Assembly (NCBI GenBank): GCA_024234875.1
Contig: JACKNM010000003.1
Location: 612,001 to 676,000 of the forward strand
Source: Ectothiorhodospiraceae bacterium
GTDB lineage: Bacteria > Pseudomonadota > Gammaproteobacteria > HK1
Length of the DNA: 64,000 bases
Direction of reading: 5' to 3'
The notes beneath the pieces were generated by a model. That model did no database searches. It saw nothing but the letters and a program-made list of their open reading frames with translations, and had not been told where the DNA came from. This document shows positions 28,371-36,601 of the stretch, in pieces. The translations under genes and the position numbers were made by a program. Positions within the stretch are counted from its first letter, which is position 1. Every line of letters begins with the position of its first letter.

Positions 28371-29744
28371 TCAACCCGTGCCCGAGCGCGCCTCCAGTGC
28401 CCGCGCCAGCCGGTGGTGGAAGCCGCCGAAGCCGCCGTTGCTCATCACCAGCACGTGGTCGCCGGGCCGGGCCGCCTCGACCACCGCCGCGACCAGCCGG
28501 TCGATGTCGGCCTCGAAGGCGACCGGGACGGCACTGGTGCGCGCGATCTCCTCGGGGTCGAAGCCGAGCGAGGGTGGGCGATGGACCCAGGCGCGGTCGG
28601 CGGCGTCGAGCGCCGGGCCGAGGGTCGCGCGGTGCACGCCGCGGCGCATGGTGTTCGATGCCGGGTCGAGCACCGCCAGGATCCGCGCCGCGCCCACACG
28701 CGCCCGCAGCCCGCCCAGGGTCTCGCGAATCGCGGTGGGGTGATGGGCGAAATCGTCGTACACGGTGATGCCGGCGGTGCGCGCCCGCACCTCGAGTCGT
28801 CGGCGCACCCCGCCGAACGACGCCAGCGCGCGACAGGCCGCGGCCGGGTCGACGCCGACGTGCTCGGCCGCGACCACGGTGGCGAGGGCGTTGCGCACGT
28901 TGTGGTGGCCGATGAGACCCCACGAGACCGCGTGCCGCTCGCCGTCGGCGACCACGCAGAACGAGCCGCCGTCCGCCGCCACGTCGTCGAGCCGAAAGCG
29001 CGATGTCGGGCCGTCGAGCCGCTCCAGCGCGCTCCAGCAGCCGAGGGCGAGCGTCGCGTCGACCTCCGGGTCGGCCGCCGGCACCACGATGCGCGCGGTG
29101 GCGGGAAGCGTGCGCACCAGGTGGTGGAACTGGCGTCGGATCTGGGACACGTCGTCGAAGATGTCGGCGTGATCGAACTCGATGCCGTTGATGACCAGCG
29201 TCCGCGGGTGGTAGTGGACGAACTTCGAGCGCTTGTCGAAGAACGCGCTGTCGTACTCGTCGGCCTCCACCACGAACGGGCCGCGCCGATCACCGCCGAG
29301 CCGTGCCGACACGCCGAAGTCGTGCGGGACGCCGCCGATCAGGAAGCCCGGCTCGAGGCCGGCGCGGTCGAGCACGAACGCGAGCATGCTGGCGGTGGTG
29401 GTCTTGCCGTGGGTGCCGGAGACCGCGAGCACGTGCCGCCCGCGCAGCACGTGCTCGGCGAGCCACGCCGGGCCGGAGGTGAACGGCACCGTGGACTCGA
29501 GTAGCTGCTCGACCACGGGCACGCCGCGGGTCAGGGCGTTGCCCACCACCACCACGTCCGGGGTCGGCACCGGTAGCGGCTCGGCGTAGCCGTCGGTGAG
29601 GGCGATGCCCGCCGCCGCGAGCTGCTCGCTCATCGGCGGATAGACGTTGGCGTCGGCGCCGCTCACCGCGTGGCCGAGCGCGCGCGCGAGCAGTGCGAGG
29701 CCGCCCATGAAGGTGCCACAGATGCCGAGCATGTGAACCCGCAT
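28371..29744 (-). CDS. mpl: UDP-N-acetylmuramate:L-alanyl-gamma-D-glutamyl-meso-diaminopimelate ligase
   Basis: A 457-residue Mur-ligase family enzyme that rejoins the tripeptide recovered from peptidoglycan to UDP-MurNAc. It opens with HMLGICGTFMGGLA, the Mpl form of the nucleotide motif, then the ATP loop GTHGKTTTASML, EADEYDSAFFDKRSKF, NGIEFDHADIFDD and YDDFAHHPTAI. Those last two are the features that separate Mpl from MurC. The ATG at 29744 shares one base with the stop of the upstream membrane protein gene. Confidence 0.95.
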   Translation of the reverse strand: MRVHMLGICGTFMGGLALLARALGHAVSGADANVYPPMSEQLAAAGIALTDGYAEPLPVPTPDVVVVGNALTRGVPVVEQLLESTVPFTSGPAWLAEHVLRGRHVLAVSGTHGKTTTASMLAFVLDRAGLEPGFLIGGVPHDFGVSARLGGDRRGPFVVEADEYDSAFFDKRSKFVHYHPRTLVINGIEFDHADIFDDVSQIRRQFHHLVRTLPATARIVVPAADPEVDATLALGCWSALERLDGPTSRFRLDDVAADGGSFCVVADGERHAVSWGLIGHHNVRNALATVVAAEHVGVDPAAACRALASFGGVRRRLEVRARTAGITVYDDFAHHPTAIRETLGGLRARVGAARILAVLDPASNTMRRGVHRATLGPALDAADRAWVHRPPSLGFDPEEIARTSAVPVAFEADIDRLVAAVVEAARPGDHVLVMSNGGFGGFHHRLARALEARSGTG

Positions 29745-30259
29745 CAGGACCCGACCGGGAACAGGTGGTTCAGGACCGAGAGCGAGATCCAGTAGAAGAT
29801 CACCGCCACCGCCAGGCCGACGAAGAGAGGCGCGGAGAGCGCGTGCCGCAGCACATGGCCGACGACCGCGATGCTCCAGCCGATGAGTGCGAGCAGGGCG
29901 ACCGCCGCCGCACCGGGCGGGCCGCCGACCGGGGTGGTCGCATGTAGCCATGCCGTCACCGGCAGCGCCACCAGGCCGACCACCGCCCCGGCGCCGGCGA
30001 GCGCGGTCAGGGTCTGCGCCATACGTGCGCGGTGACCGTGGGCGAGGAGCAGGGTCGCGGTCAGCACCACCAGCAGCGCGGTGTCGGTCAGCGCGGCGGC
30101 TATTGACTGCCCGAGTGGCAGGCTCATCATCGACACCGCGATGCCGGTGACGGTGTGCGCGAGCAGCGCGATCGCGAGCAGGAGCCCCGAGGCGGGCAGA
30201 TCCTGCGGGCGCATTCGCAGCAACGAGATGCGCAGGAATGGCTCGACCAGTGGATGCAC
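29744..30259 (-). CDS. Five-helix membrane protein of unknown function
   Basis: About 171 residues with five hydrophobic helices, LLAIALLAHTVTGIAV, TALLVVLTATLLLA, AGAVVGLVALPVTAWL, VALLALIGWSIAVVG and FVGLAVAVIFYWISLSVL, joined by very short loops. I do not recognise a motif that gives a function. The GTG at 30259 (VHPLVEPFLRI) was chosen because upstream residues are Arg/Pro-rich and would run into the divergent ROK gene. The ribosome site is weak. Its stop overlaps the mpl start, so it is probably co-translated with mpl. Confidence 0.7.
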   Translation of the reverse strand: MHPLVEPFLRISLLRMRPQDLPASGLLLAIALLAHTVTGIAVSMMSLPLGQSIAAALTDTALLVVLTATLLLAHGHRARMAQTLTALAGAGAVVGLVALPVTAWLHATTPVGGPPGAAAVALLALIGWSIAVVGHVLRHALSAPLFVGLAVAVIFYWISLSVLNHLFPVGS

Positions 30260-30419
30260 GGGAAGCTCAGGGCCCGATCCGGCAGGCCGCGGTGCGAAGG
30301 GTGGAACGAGGTCGAATGATAGCCGAAGCCATGGCGGGGCGCCGGTCCGGGCTCGGATCTGCGACGGCGCGGCGTTATCGCGCGCGCGTGACTCCGACGG
30401 CTCGGCGGGGCGATTGAGC

Positions 30420-31352
30420 ATGTCCGGCGACCAGCCCGCGTCGGGCGACCTGCGGATCGGCGTCGATCTCGGTGGCACCAAGATCGAGGCGGTGGCGATG
30501 GACCGGCGCGGGTGCATCGTCGAGCGCGTGCGCCAGGAGACCCCGCGCGGGTCTTACGCCGCGATCGTGGACGCGGTGGCGGACGTCGTCCACGCCATCG
30601 AGCGCCGCGCCGGGGCGCGCGGCACCGTCGGCGTCGGCACGCCCGGTGCGCGCTCGCCGGCGACCGGCCGCATGAAGAACGCCAACTCGACCGAGCTCAA
30701 CGGCCGCCCGCTCGGGGACGACCTCGCGCGTGCGCTCGGACGTGAGGTGCGTATCGCGAACGACGCCAACTGCTTCGCGCTGTCCGAGGCGGTGGACGGC
30801 GCCGGCCGGGGGGCGCCGATCGTGCTCGGCGTGATTCTCGGCACCGGGGTCGGCGGCGGCATCGTGGTCGACGGCCGGGTGCTCGACGGGCGCAACGCGG
30901 TCGCCGGCGAGTGGGGCCACAATCCGCTGCCCTGGCCAGGCGACGACGAGCGCCCCGGCCCCGCCTGCTACTGCGGACGGCGCGGCTGCATCGAGACCTT
31001 CCTGTCTGGCCCGGGGCTCGCCGCCGACCATCGCGCGGCGGGTGGCGGGGAGCTGGATGCGGCGGCGGTGGTGGCGTTGGCGCGCGCCGGCGACCGGGTC
31101 GCCACCGCCACCCTGGATCGCTACCTCGACCGTCTCGCGCGCGGACTCGCCCACGTCGTCAACCTGCTCGACCCCGACGTGATCGTCCTCGGCGGGGGCC
31201 TGAGTCGGGTCGACGCGCTCTATCGCGAGGTGCCCGCGAGATGGGGCCGTTGGATCTTCTCCGACCGTGTCGACACGGCGCTGCGCGCGCCGGTGCACGG
31301 CGATGCGAGCGGCGTGCGCGGCGCGGCGTGGTTGTGGGGCGGGCCCGGATGA
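30420..31352 (+). CDS. ROK-family sugar kinase (fructokinase/N-acetylglucosamine kinase-like)
   Basis: A 310-residue cytosolic kinase. GVDLGGTKIEA binds ATP phosphate, NDANCFALSEA carries the catalytic Asp, LGTGVGGGIVVDG and AGEWGHNPLP complete the sugar site, and CYCGRRGCIETFLSGPGL is the zinc-binding ROK signature. Such enzymes phosphorylate fructose, glucose, mannose or N-acetylated sugars. Substrate cannot be told by eye, though GEWGHNPLP is common in the NagK/Mak group. No helix-turn-helix domain is present, so it is an enzyme and not a ROK repressor. Confidence 0.92.
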   Translation: MSGDQPASGDLRIGVDLGGTKIEAVAMDRRGCIVERVRQETPRGSYAAIVDAVADVVHAIERRAGARGTVGVGTPGARSPATGRMKNANSTELNGRPLGDDLARALGREVRIANDANCFALSEAVDGAGRGAPIVLGVILGTGVGGGIVVDGRVLDGRNAVAGEWGHNPLPWPGDDERPGPACYCGRRGCIETFLSGPGLAADHRAAGGGELDAAAVVALARAGDRVATATLDRYLDRLARGLAHVVNLLDPDVIVLGGGLSRVDALYREVPARWGRWIFSDRVDTALRAPVHGDASGVRGAAWLWGGPG

Positions 31353-31371
31353 CGCGGCGGTCGCGAGCGGT

Positions 31372-31800
31372 TCAGCACTGCTCCCAGGGCAGGCCGCGGA
31401 AGCGCCACCCACCGAGGGTGCCGCGATGGTGGTCCTCGTCGAGGTCGCCCTCGAAGCCCTCGCTCACGTAGGACACCGCACCGAAGCCGGCATCGAGCAG
31501 GGCGCGGGCGGCGTCGATCGAGCGCTTGCCGCTCCGGCAGATGAGGATCACCGGCGCGCTGCCGATGTCGCCGTGCGCGGTCGCCCCGCCGAGCATCACC
31601 TTGCGCACGTCGGTGACGAAGTGCGGGTTCACCGTCCAGTCGGGCTCGTCGATCCAGGCGATGTGAATCGACCCCTTGGGATGACCGACGAACAGATACT
31701 CCATCGTCGAGCGGATGTCGATGAGCACGGCGCGGGGATCCTTCTGCAGCAGATCCCAGGCCTGCTGCGGGCCGAGCGCGGTGGCGCGATTGTCGATCAA
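31372..31800 (-). CDS. Rhodanese-domain protein
   Basis: A 142-residue single-domain rhodanese with the active-site loop CRSGKRS and the cdc25-like entry VLIDIRSTMEYLFVGHP. It may move sulfane sulfur in the cytoplasm. Translation probably starts at TTG (31800), which has GAAGGA about nine bases upstream. No ATG is available. The thioesterase gene on the other strand starts 100 bases away and also with TTG. Confidence 0.9.
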   Translation of the reverse strand: MIDNRATALGPQQAWDLLQKDPRAVLIDIRSTMEYLFVGHPKGSIHIAWIDEPDWTVNPHFVTDVRKVMLGGATAHGDIGSAPVILICRSGKRSIDAARALLDAGFGAVSYVSEGFEGDLDEDHHRGTLGGWRFRGLPWEQC

Positions 31801-31900
31801 TGTGTCGGTTCCTTCGTCGGCCCGCGCCTGGCGCGGCGATGGGTTACACGCCTCTGGCGGTCAGTGTAGATTCCGCGCTCCACAGACGGAAGGCGCGAAG

Positions 31901-32368
31901 TTGGAGCCGATCGAGACCGACGTCACCGCCATCGCGCGGGTGATCTTCTCGGAGAAGGTGCCGTTCAACCACCTGCTGGGCCTCGAGGTCCTCGAGGTCC
32001 ACCCCGATCGCGCGCGCTTCGGGTTCTCCATGCGCGACGAGCTGGTGGGCAATTTCATGACCCGCATCCTGCACGGCGGTGTCATCTCGGCGGTGCTCGA
32101 CGCGCTCGGTGGGATGGTCGCGTTCCTGGGCGTGCTGCAGCGGCTGGAGGCCGAGAACGCCGACTTCGACACCAAGCTCGCCCGCTTCGCCCGGCTGGCG
32201 ACGATCGATCTGCGCGTCGACTACCTCCGTCCGGGCGCCGGACAACGCTTCGTGGCGAGCGGGCAGGCATTGCGCACCGGGCGGCGGATCTGCGTCGTGC
32301 GGACCGATCTCCACAACGATCGCGGCGACCACATCGCCGCCGGGACCAGCACCTACGTCGTCGGCTGA
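31901..32368 (+). CDS. Hotdog-fold thioesterase (PaaI/YigI-like)
   Basis: A 155-residue hotdog protein. MTRILHGGVISAVLDALGGMVAF provides the conserved HGG and the catalytic Asp position, and LRVDYLRPGAG is typical for the PaaI/YigI group of acyl-CoA thioesterases. No ATG or GTG fits. TTG at 31901 follows GGAAGG at proper distance. It converges on hslR. Confidence 0.85.
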   Translation: MEPIETDVTAIARVIFSEKVPFNHLLGLEVLEVHPDRARFGFSMRDELVGNFMTRILHGGVISAVLDALGGMVAFLGVLQRLEAENADFDTKLARFARLATIDLRVDYLRPGAGQRFVASGQALRTGRRICVVRTDLHNDRGDHIAAGTSTYVVG

Positions 32369-32381
32369 TCCGGCGCCGCGC

Positions 32382-32804
32382 TCAGCTGTCCGGCGGGTCC
32401 GCACCGTCCATGCGCTTGTAGCGCTCGAGCGTGCGCCGATCGCGCTTGCTCGGGCGGCCGAGCACGTGCTCGTCGCGCATGCGCGCGCGCCGCGCGCGCT
32501 CCTCCTCGCTGGTGCGCCGGGCGAGGCTCTCCGCGGTCTCCTCGTAGAGCGCGACCGCGTCGCGCGCCGGCAGGCGTTGTGCCGAGAGGCCACGGACCAC
32601 CACGTCCCACTGCGTCGGCTCGCGGCGGATGCTGAGGCGGTCGCCCGGGCGGATCTTGCGCGCGGGCTTCACCCGCGCGTCGTCGACCTGCACCTTACCG
32701 CCGCTCACCGCCTCGGCCGCCAGGCCGCGGGTCTTGAAGAAACGCGCGCACCACAGCCACTTGTCGATGCGCTGGCCGTCGCGCTCGGCGTCGTCGGTGC
32801 TCAT
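32382..32804 (-). CDS. hslR: Ribosome-associated heat shock protein 15 (S4 domain)
   Basis: A 140-residue RNA-binding protein with an N-terminal S4 domain, RIDKWLWCARFFKTRGLAAEA..GGKVQVDDARVKP, and a long Arg/Glu-rich C-terminal helix. This is the form of Hsp15, which binds stalled 50S subunits carrying nascent chains and helps recycle them. It is followed upstream, on the same strand, by the glutaredoxin gene with a 36-base gap, so they may share a promoter. Confidence 0.92.
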   Translation of the reverse strand: MSTDDAERDGQRIDKWLWCARFFKTRGLAAEAVSGGKVQVDDARVKPARKIRPGDRLSIRREPTQWDVVVRGLSAQRLPARDAVALYEETAESLARRTSEEERARRARMRDEHVLGRPSKRDRRTLERYKRMDGADPPDS

Positions 32805-32840
32805 CGATTCGTCGCGCGCCGGTGGGGGCGGAGCTCGGGC

Positions 32841-33107
32841 TCAGCCCGCGGCGCCGAGCCCGAGCATCGGGTCGAGTCGCCGCTCGGCGTCGAGCGCCGC
32901 CAGATCGTCGAATCCGCCGACGTGCACCCCGTCGATGAAGATCTGGGGAACGGTGCGTCGTCCGGAGCGCGTCTCCATCTCGCGGCGCAACGCCGGATCA
33001 CCGTCCACCGCGTGGTGCTCGTACTCGACCCCCTTGCTCGCGAGCAGCCGCTTGGCGGCCACGCAGTAGGGACAGAACGCGGAGCTGTAGACCTCGACCT
33101 TCGCCAT
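32841..33107 (-). CDS. grxC: Glutaredoxin 3
   Basis: An 88-residue thiol-disulfide oxidoreductase with the CPYC active site (C12, C15), the cis-Pro segment TVPQIFIDG and the GGFDDL glutathione-binding end. The length and motifs fit GrxC. It reduces protein disulfides and ribonucleotide reductase with glutathione in the cytosol. GGAGAC precedes the ATG at 33107. Confidence 0.95.
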   Translation of the reverse strand: MAKVEVYSSAFCPYCVAAKRLLASKGVEYEHHAVDGDPALRREMETRSGRRTVPQIFIDGVHVGGFDDLAALDAERRLDPMLGLGAAG

Positions 33108-33295
33108 CGATGACGTCTCCTGGACGCGCTGCGGAACCACGTTCCCGACGTGTCACACGGCGGGCAGGGGATTCTACATCCCGCGCCTCACGGGCCGCAT
33201 CGGAGCCCCCTGCGCGCGACGTCTGGAAGGGAACCAACTTCGCAAGACAACGCGTCTGCGATCGACAAGAATCGGCTCCCGGGAGGGGAGCGAAC

Positions 33296-36200
33296 GTGGA
33301 CCGTGCTCCATCGAGAGCCAAGACGGCTCGACCGATCTCTGCAGGCATCGTCGCGCGCGAGCGATTGCTCGCCCGACTGGACCGGGAACGTGCCGCGCCG
33401 GTGGTGTGGGTGCACGGCCCACCGGGCTGCGGCAAGACCTCGCTGGTCGCGAGCTACCTCGAGTCGCGCGGGCAGACGTCGCTGTGGTATCAGCTCGATG
33501 CCGCCGACGGCGACGTGGCGACGTTCTTCTGGGTGTTGCACCACGCGGCTGCACGCAGCCCGGGGCTGGTCGCCGACGGACTCCATCTCCCGCTCTACAC
33601 CGCCGAGTATCACGACGATCCCGCGAGCTTCGCGCGGCGATTCTTCCGTGTCCTGTTCGCGAGCATCGGCGCGGCTCGGGTGCTGGTGCTCGACAACTAC
33701 CAGGAAGTGCCCTCCCACTCGACCTTGCACGGGCTGATCGCCGATGCGGTTCGTGAGATCCCGCCGGAGAGCGGGGTGGTGATCGCGAGCCGCAGCGAGC
33801 CCCCGGCGGCGATGGCACGGTTGCGCGCGAATCGCGAGCTGAGGCTGATCGGCTTCGACGACCTGCGGCTCAGCCGTGAGGAGTCGGATGCCATCGCACG
33901 CGCGCGTGCGCCGCGCCTGCAGCCGGATGCGCTCGCACGGTTGTACGACCGCACCCAGGGTTGGGCCGCTGGCCTGGTGCTGATGCTCGATCAGGTCGAG
34001 CGCGACGGCGGCGCGGTGAGCGCGGTCGATCTCGACGCGCCGCAGGCGCTGTTCGATTACCTGGCCGGCGAGGTCTATCAGCGCTTCGACGCCGGGACGC
34101 GGGCGATGCTGGTGCGCACCGCCTATCTTCCGCGGATGACGGTGCCGATGGCCGAGACCGTCGCGCGCGAGCCTGGCGCCGGCGCGCGGCTCGAGGATCT
34201 CTACCGCACCCATCGACTGGTGACCCGCACCGCGAGCGAGGGCGATGCGGTGTTCCAGTACCACCCGTTACTGGCGGCATTCCTGCGCGCGCGAGCGAGC
34301 ACCGAGCTGCCGGCGCGCGAGCGTGTTCGCCTGGTCCGCGACAGCGCGGCCGCCCTCGAGGCTGCCGGCGCCTTCGACGATGCACTCGCGGTGCTGCGCG
34401 AGGCGCACGAGCCCGCGGCGCTGGCGAGCCTGGTGCTGCGCCTCGCTCCGGCGCTGCTCGCCCAGGGCCGGGTGGAAACGTTGGAGGCGCTGCTGGACGA
34501 GCTCGAGCACGAGCCGCCGGCGACGGATCCGTGGTTCGTCTACTGGCGCGCGGTCTGTCGCCAGCACTCGGCGCCGCGCGAGAGCCGGCGGCTGCACGAG
34601 CAGGCGCTCGAGGGGTTCAGCTCACAGCCCGTGCCCGACGACCGCGGTTGCCTGTCGAGCGCCGCCGGCGTGGTGCAGGCGCTGGTGGACGAGCTGGACG
34701 ATCTGTCCCTGCTCGACGTGTGGGTGCCCCGAGTGCTGATGCTGGTGGCCGGACGCGAGACGTTGCCCTGGCCCGACGTCGAGGCGCGTGTGAGCGTCAG
34801 CGTCTACCTCGCGCTCGCGCTGCGCCAACCGCGCCACCCCCAGGTCGCCGCCTGGGCACGGCGCGCCCATCGCGCGCTGCCGGCGATCGAGGATCCCCAT
34901 ACGCGCGTCGGCGCGCAGCTCCTGCTCGCCACCGCGCTGATCCACGAGGGGCGATTCGGCTGGGCGCTCGACTTCATCGCCAGCATGCGCGCCACCACCG
35001 AGGCGTCCTCGGTGTCGCCGCTCGCGCGCAAGGCGCTGAAGGGCGTGGAGTCGATGTACTACATGCTCACCGGTGACGACCGGCGTTGCCTGGAGGCAGT
35101 GCACGGCGGGCTCGAGATCGGTCGCGCCCACGGGCTGCGACGCTGGAGCTACCAGCTCCTCGCCAACGGCGCGGCAGCGGCGCTCGGGGCCGGGGACGTG
35201 GAGACGGCGCGCGAGCTGCTGGCGCGCATGCACGATCTCCGTCACGGCGCGCGGCGCCTCGACCGGTGCACCGACCACTACTACCGTGCGTGGCTGGCGA
35301 TGCTCGAGGGCGACGTCCTCGGCGCCTACCAGGAGCAGAAGCAGGCGCTGCGCTTCGCCATCGAATGCGGCAGCCCGTTCTACGAGGTGCTGTGCCGCGT
35401 GGCGATGGCGCAGGTGCTCGCCGCGCTCGGCGAGGTGCATCGCGCCGCCGGACATCTGCGCGTGGTCCACAAGCTCACCCGTGACGGGGACAACCGTCTG
35501 TTGCGGTTCAATGCGCTGCTCGTGCTCGCCGACATCACCCTGGCGCGCGGCTGGCCACGTGTCGGCATGAACGCGTTGCGCGCTGCGCTTCGCATCGGGC
35601 GCGAGATGGACTTCCGCCACTGCCCGGGATGGCGCGCCGACATGATGGCGCGGCTGGCACGCCGGGCGCTCGCGGCGGGCATCGAGGTCGAGTACGTGCA
35701 GCGCCTGGTCCGTGGCCGCGACCTGTTCCCCGAGCAGCCGCCCTACGACGTCGGCGACTGGCCCTGGCGGTTCCGCGTGCTCGCGCTCGGCCCGCTGGAG
35801 GTCCGGCACGACGAGCAGCCCGTCGGTCTCGGCGCCAAGCCGCGTCAGCGTCCGGTCGAGTTGCTGAAGATCCTCGTCGCGCTCGGTCCGACGGACGTTC
35901 CGGAGGCCACCGTCACCGGCATCCTGTGGCCGCGCATCGACGGTGACTATGCCTCGCGCTCGCTGGCGACCACGTTGCATCGACTGCGCCGACTCCTCGG
36001 CGACGAGCGGGTGGTGTCGGTTCGCCAGGGACATCTCTCGCTCGACCCGAGGCTGTGCTGGGTCGACGTCTGCGCGTTCGACCAGGTCGCCGACGCGGTC
36101 GACGCTCTGGTCAGGGGCGGCCCCGAGGAGCCCCACGACGAGGCCATCGAGAGCCTGCTGGTGCGGCTGCACGGGCTCTACCGCGGACCACTGCTCGCCT

Positions 36201-36520
36201 CCGACGAGGCACCCTATCTGCACTCGCCGCGGGTACGTGTCCAGGCGCGCCTGGTGCGTGCCACCACCGGGATCGGTCGGCTGTGGGAGGCGCGCGGCGA
36301 GTGGGAGCGCGCCGCCGCCTGTCACGAGCGTGGCCTCGACCGCGTGCCGACGGCGGAGGCGTTCTACCGTCGGCTCATGCTCTGCCACGCCGAGCTCGGC
36401 CGGCGCACCGATGTCATGGACGTCTTCGATCGCTGCCGTGCGACGCTCGCGAGCAATGCGGGGTCGGTGCCCTCGCCGGAGACCGTGGACATCTACGAGC
36501 ACCTCATCGGGCGTCGTTGA
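33296..36520 (+). CDS. Large STAND-type ATPase/BTAD transcriptional regulator
   Basis: A 1074-residue signal-integrating regulator. The P-loop GPPGCGKTSL (residues 41-50) and DNYQEVPSHS, VVIASRSEPP form a MalT-like NTPase. A long helical-repeat region (about 350-800) follows, rich in TPR-like Ala and Leu. A winged-helix domain begins at about residue 826 (FRVLALGPLEVRHDEQ, then LLKILVALG and SLATTLHRLRRLLGD), and a bacterial transcriptional activation domain ends the protein. In SARP regulators the DNA-binding part is N-terminal, here it is C-terminal. The GTG start has GGGAGGGGAG upstream. The regulated genes are not evident. Confidence 0.85.
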   Translation: MDRAPSRAKTARPISAGIVARERLLARLDRERAAPVVWVHGPPGCGKTSLVASYLESRGQTSLWYQLDAADGDVATFFWVLHHAAARSPGLVADGLHLPLYTAEYHDDPASFARRFFRVLFASIGAARVLVLDNYQEVPSHSTLHGLIADAVREIPPESGVVIASRSEPPAAMARLRANRELRLIGFDDLRLSREESDAIARARAPRLQPDALARLYDRTQGWAAGLVLMLDQVERDGGAVSAVDLDAPQALFDYLAGEVYQRFDAGTRAMLVRTAYLPRMTVPMAETVAREPGAGARLEDLYRTHRLVTRTASEGDAVFQYHPLLAAFLRARASTELPARERVRLVRDSAAALEAAGAFDDALAVLREAHEPAALASLVLRLAPALLAQGRVETLEALLDELEHEPPATDPWFVYWRAVCRQHSAPRESRRLHEQALEGFSSQPVPDDRGCLSSAAGVVQALVDELDDLSLLDVWVPRVLMLVAGRETLPWPDVEARVSVSVYLALALRQPRHPQVAAWARRAHRALPAIEDPHTRVGAQLLLATALIHEGRFGWALDFIASMRATTEASSVSPLARKALKGVESMYYMLTGDDRRCLEAVHGGLEIGRAHGLRRWSYQLLANGAAAALGAGDVETARELLARMHDLRHGARRLDRCTDHYYRAWLAMLEGDVLGAYQEQKQALRFAIECGSPFYEVLCRVAMAQVLAALGEVHRAAGHLRVVHKLTRDGDNRLLRFNALLVLADITLARGWPRVGMNALRAALRIGREMDFRHCPGWRADMMARLARRALAAGIEVEYVQRLVRGRDLFPEQPPYDVGDWPWRFRVLALGPLEVRHDEQPVGLGAKPRQRPVELLKILVALGPTDVPEATVTGILWPRIDGDYASRSLATTLHRLRRLLGDERVVSVRQGHLSLDPRLCWVDVCAFDQVADAVDALVRGGPEEPHDEAIESLLVRLHGLYRGPLLASDEAPYLHSPRVRVQARLVRATTGIGRLWEARGEWERAAACHERGLDRVPTAEAFYRRLMLCHAELGRRTDVMDVFDRCRATLASNAGSVPSPETVDIYEHLIGRR

Positions 36521-36537
36521 CGCCTGGCGCCGCTGCC

Positions 36538-36553
36538 GCGGGCGGCTGCCCGC
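36538..36553. terminator. Short hairpin between the BTAD regulator and the radical SAM gene
   Basis: GCGGGC (36538-36543) pairs with GCCCGC (36548-36553) around a four-base loop, 18 bases after the regulator stop, in the gap between two converging genes. There is no U-tract. Confidence 0.25.
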
Positions 36554-36601
36554 CGCGGTCGGTCGGAAGGCTGTCGAAGCGCTCGGTTCCTCGGCAACCG
36601 G

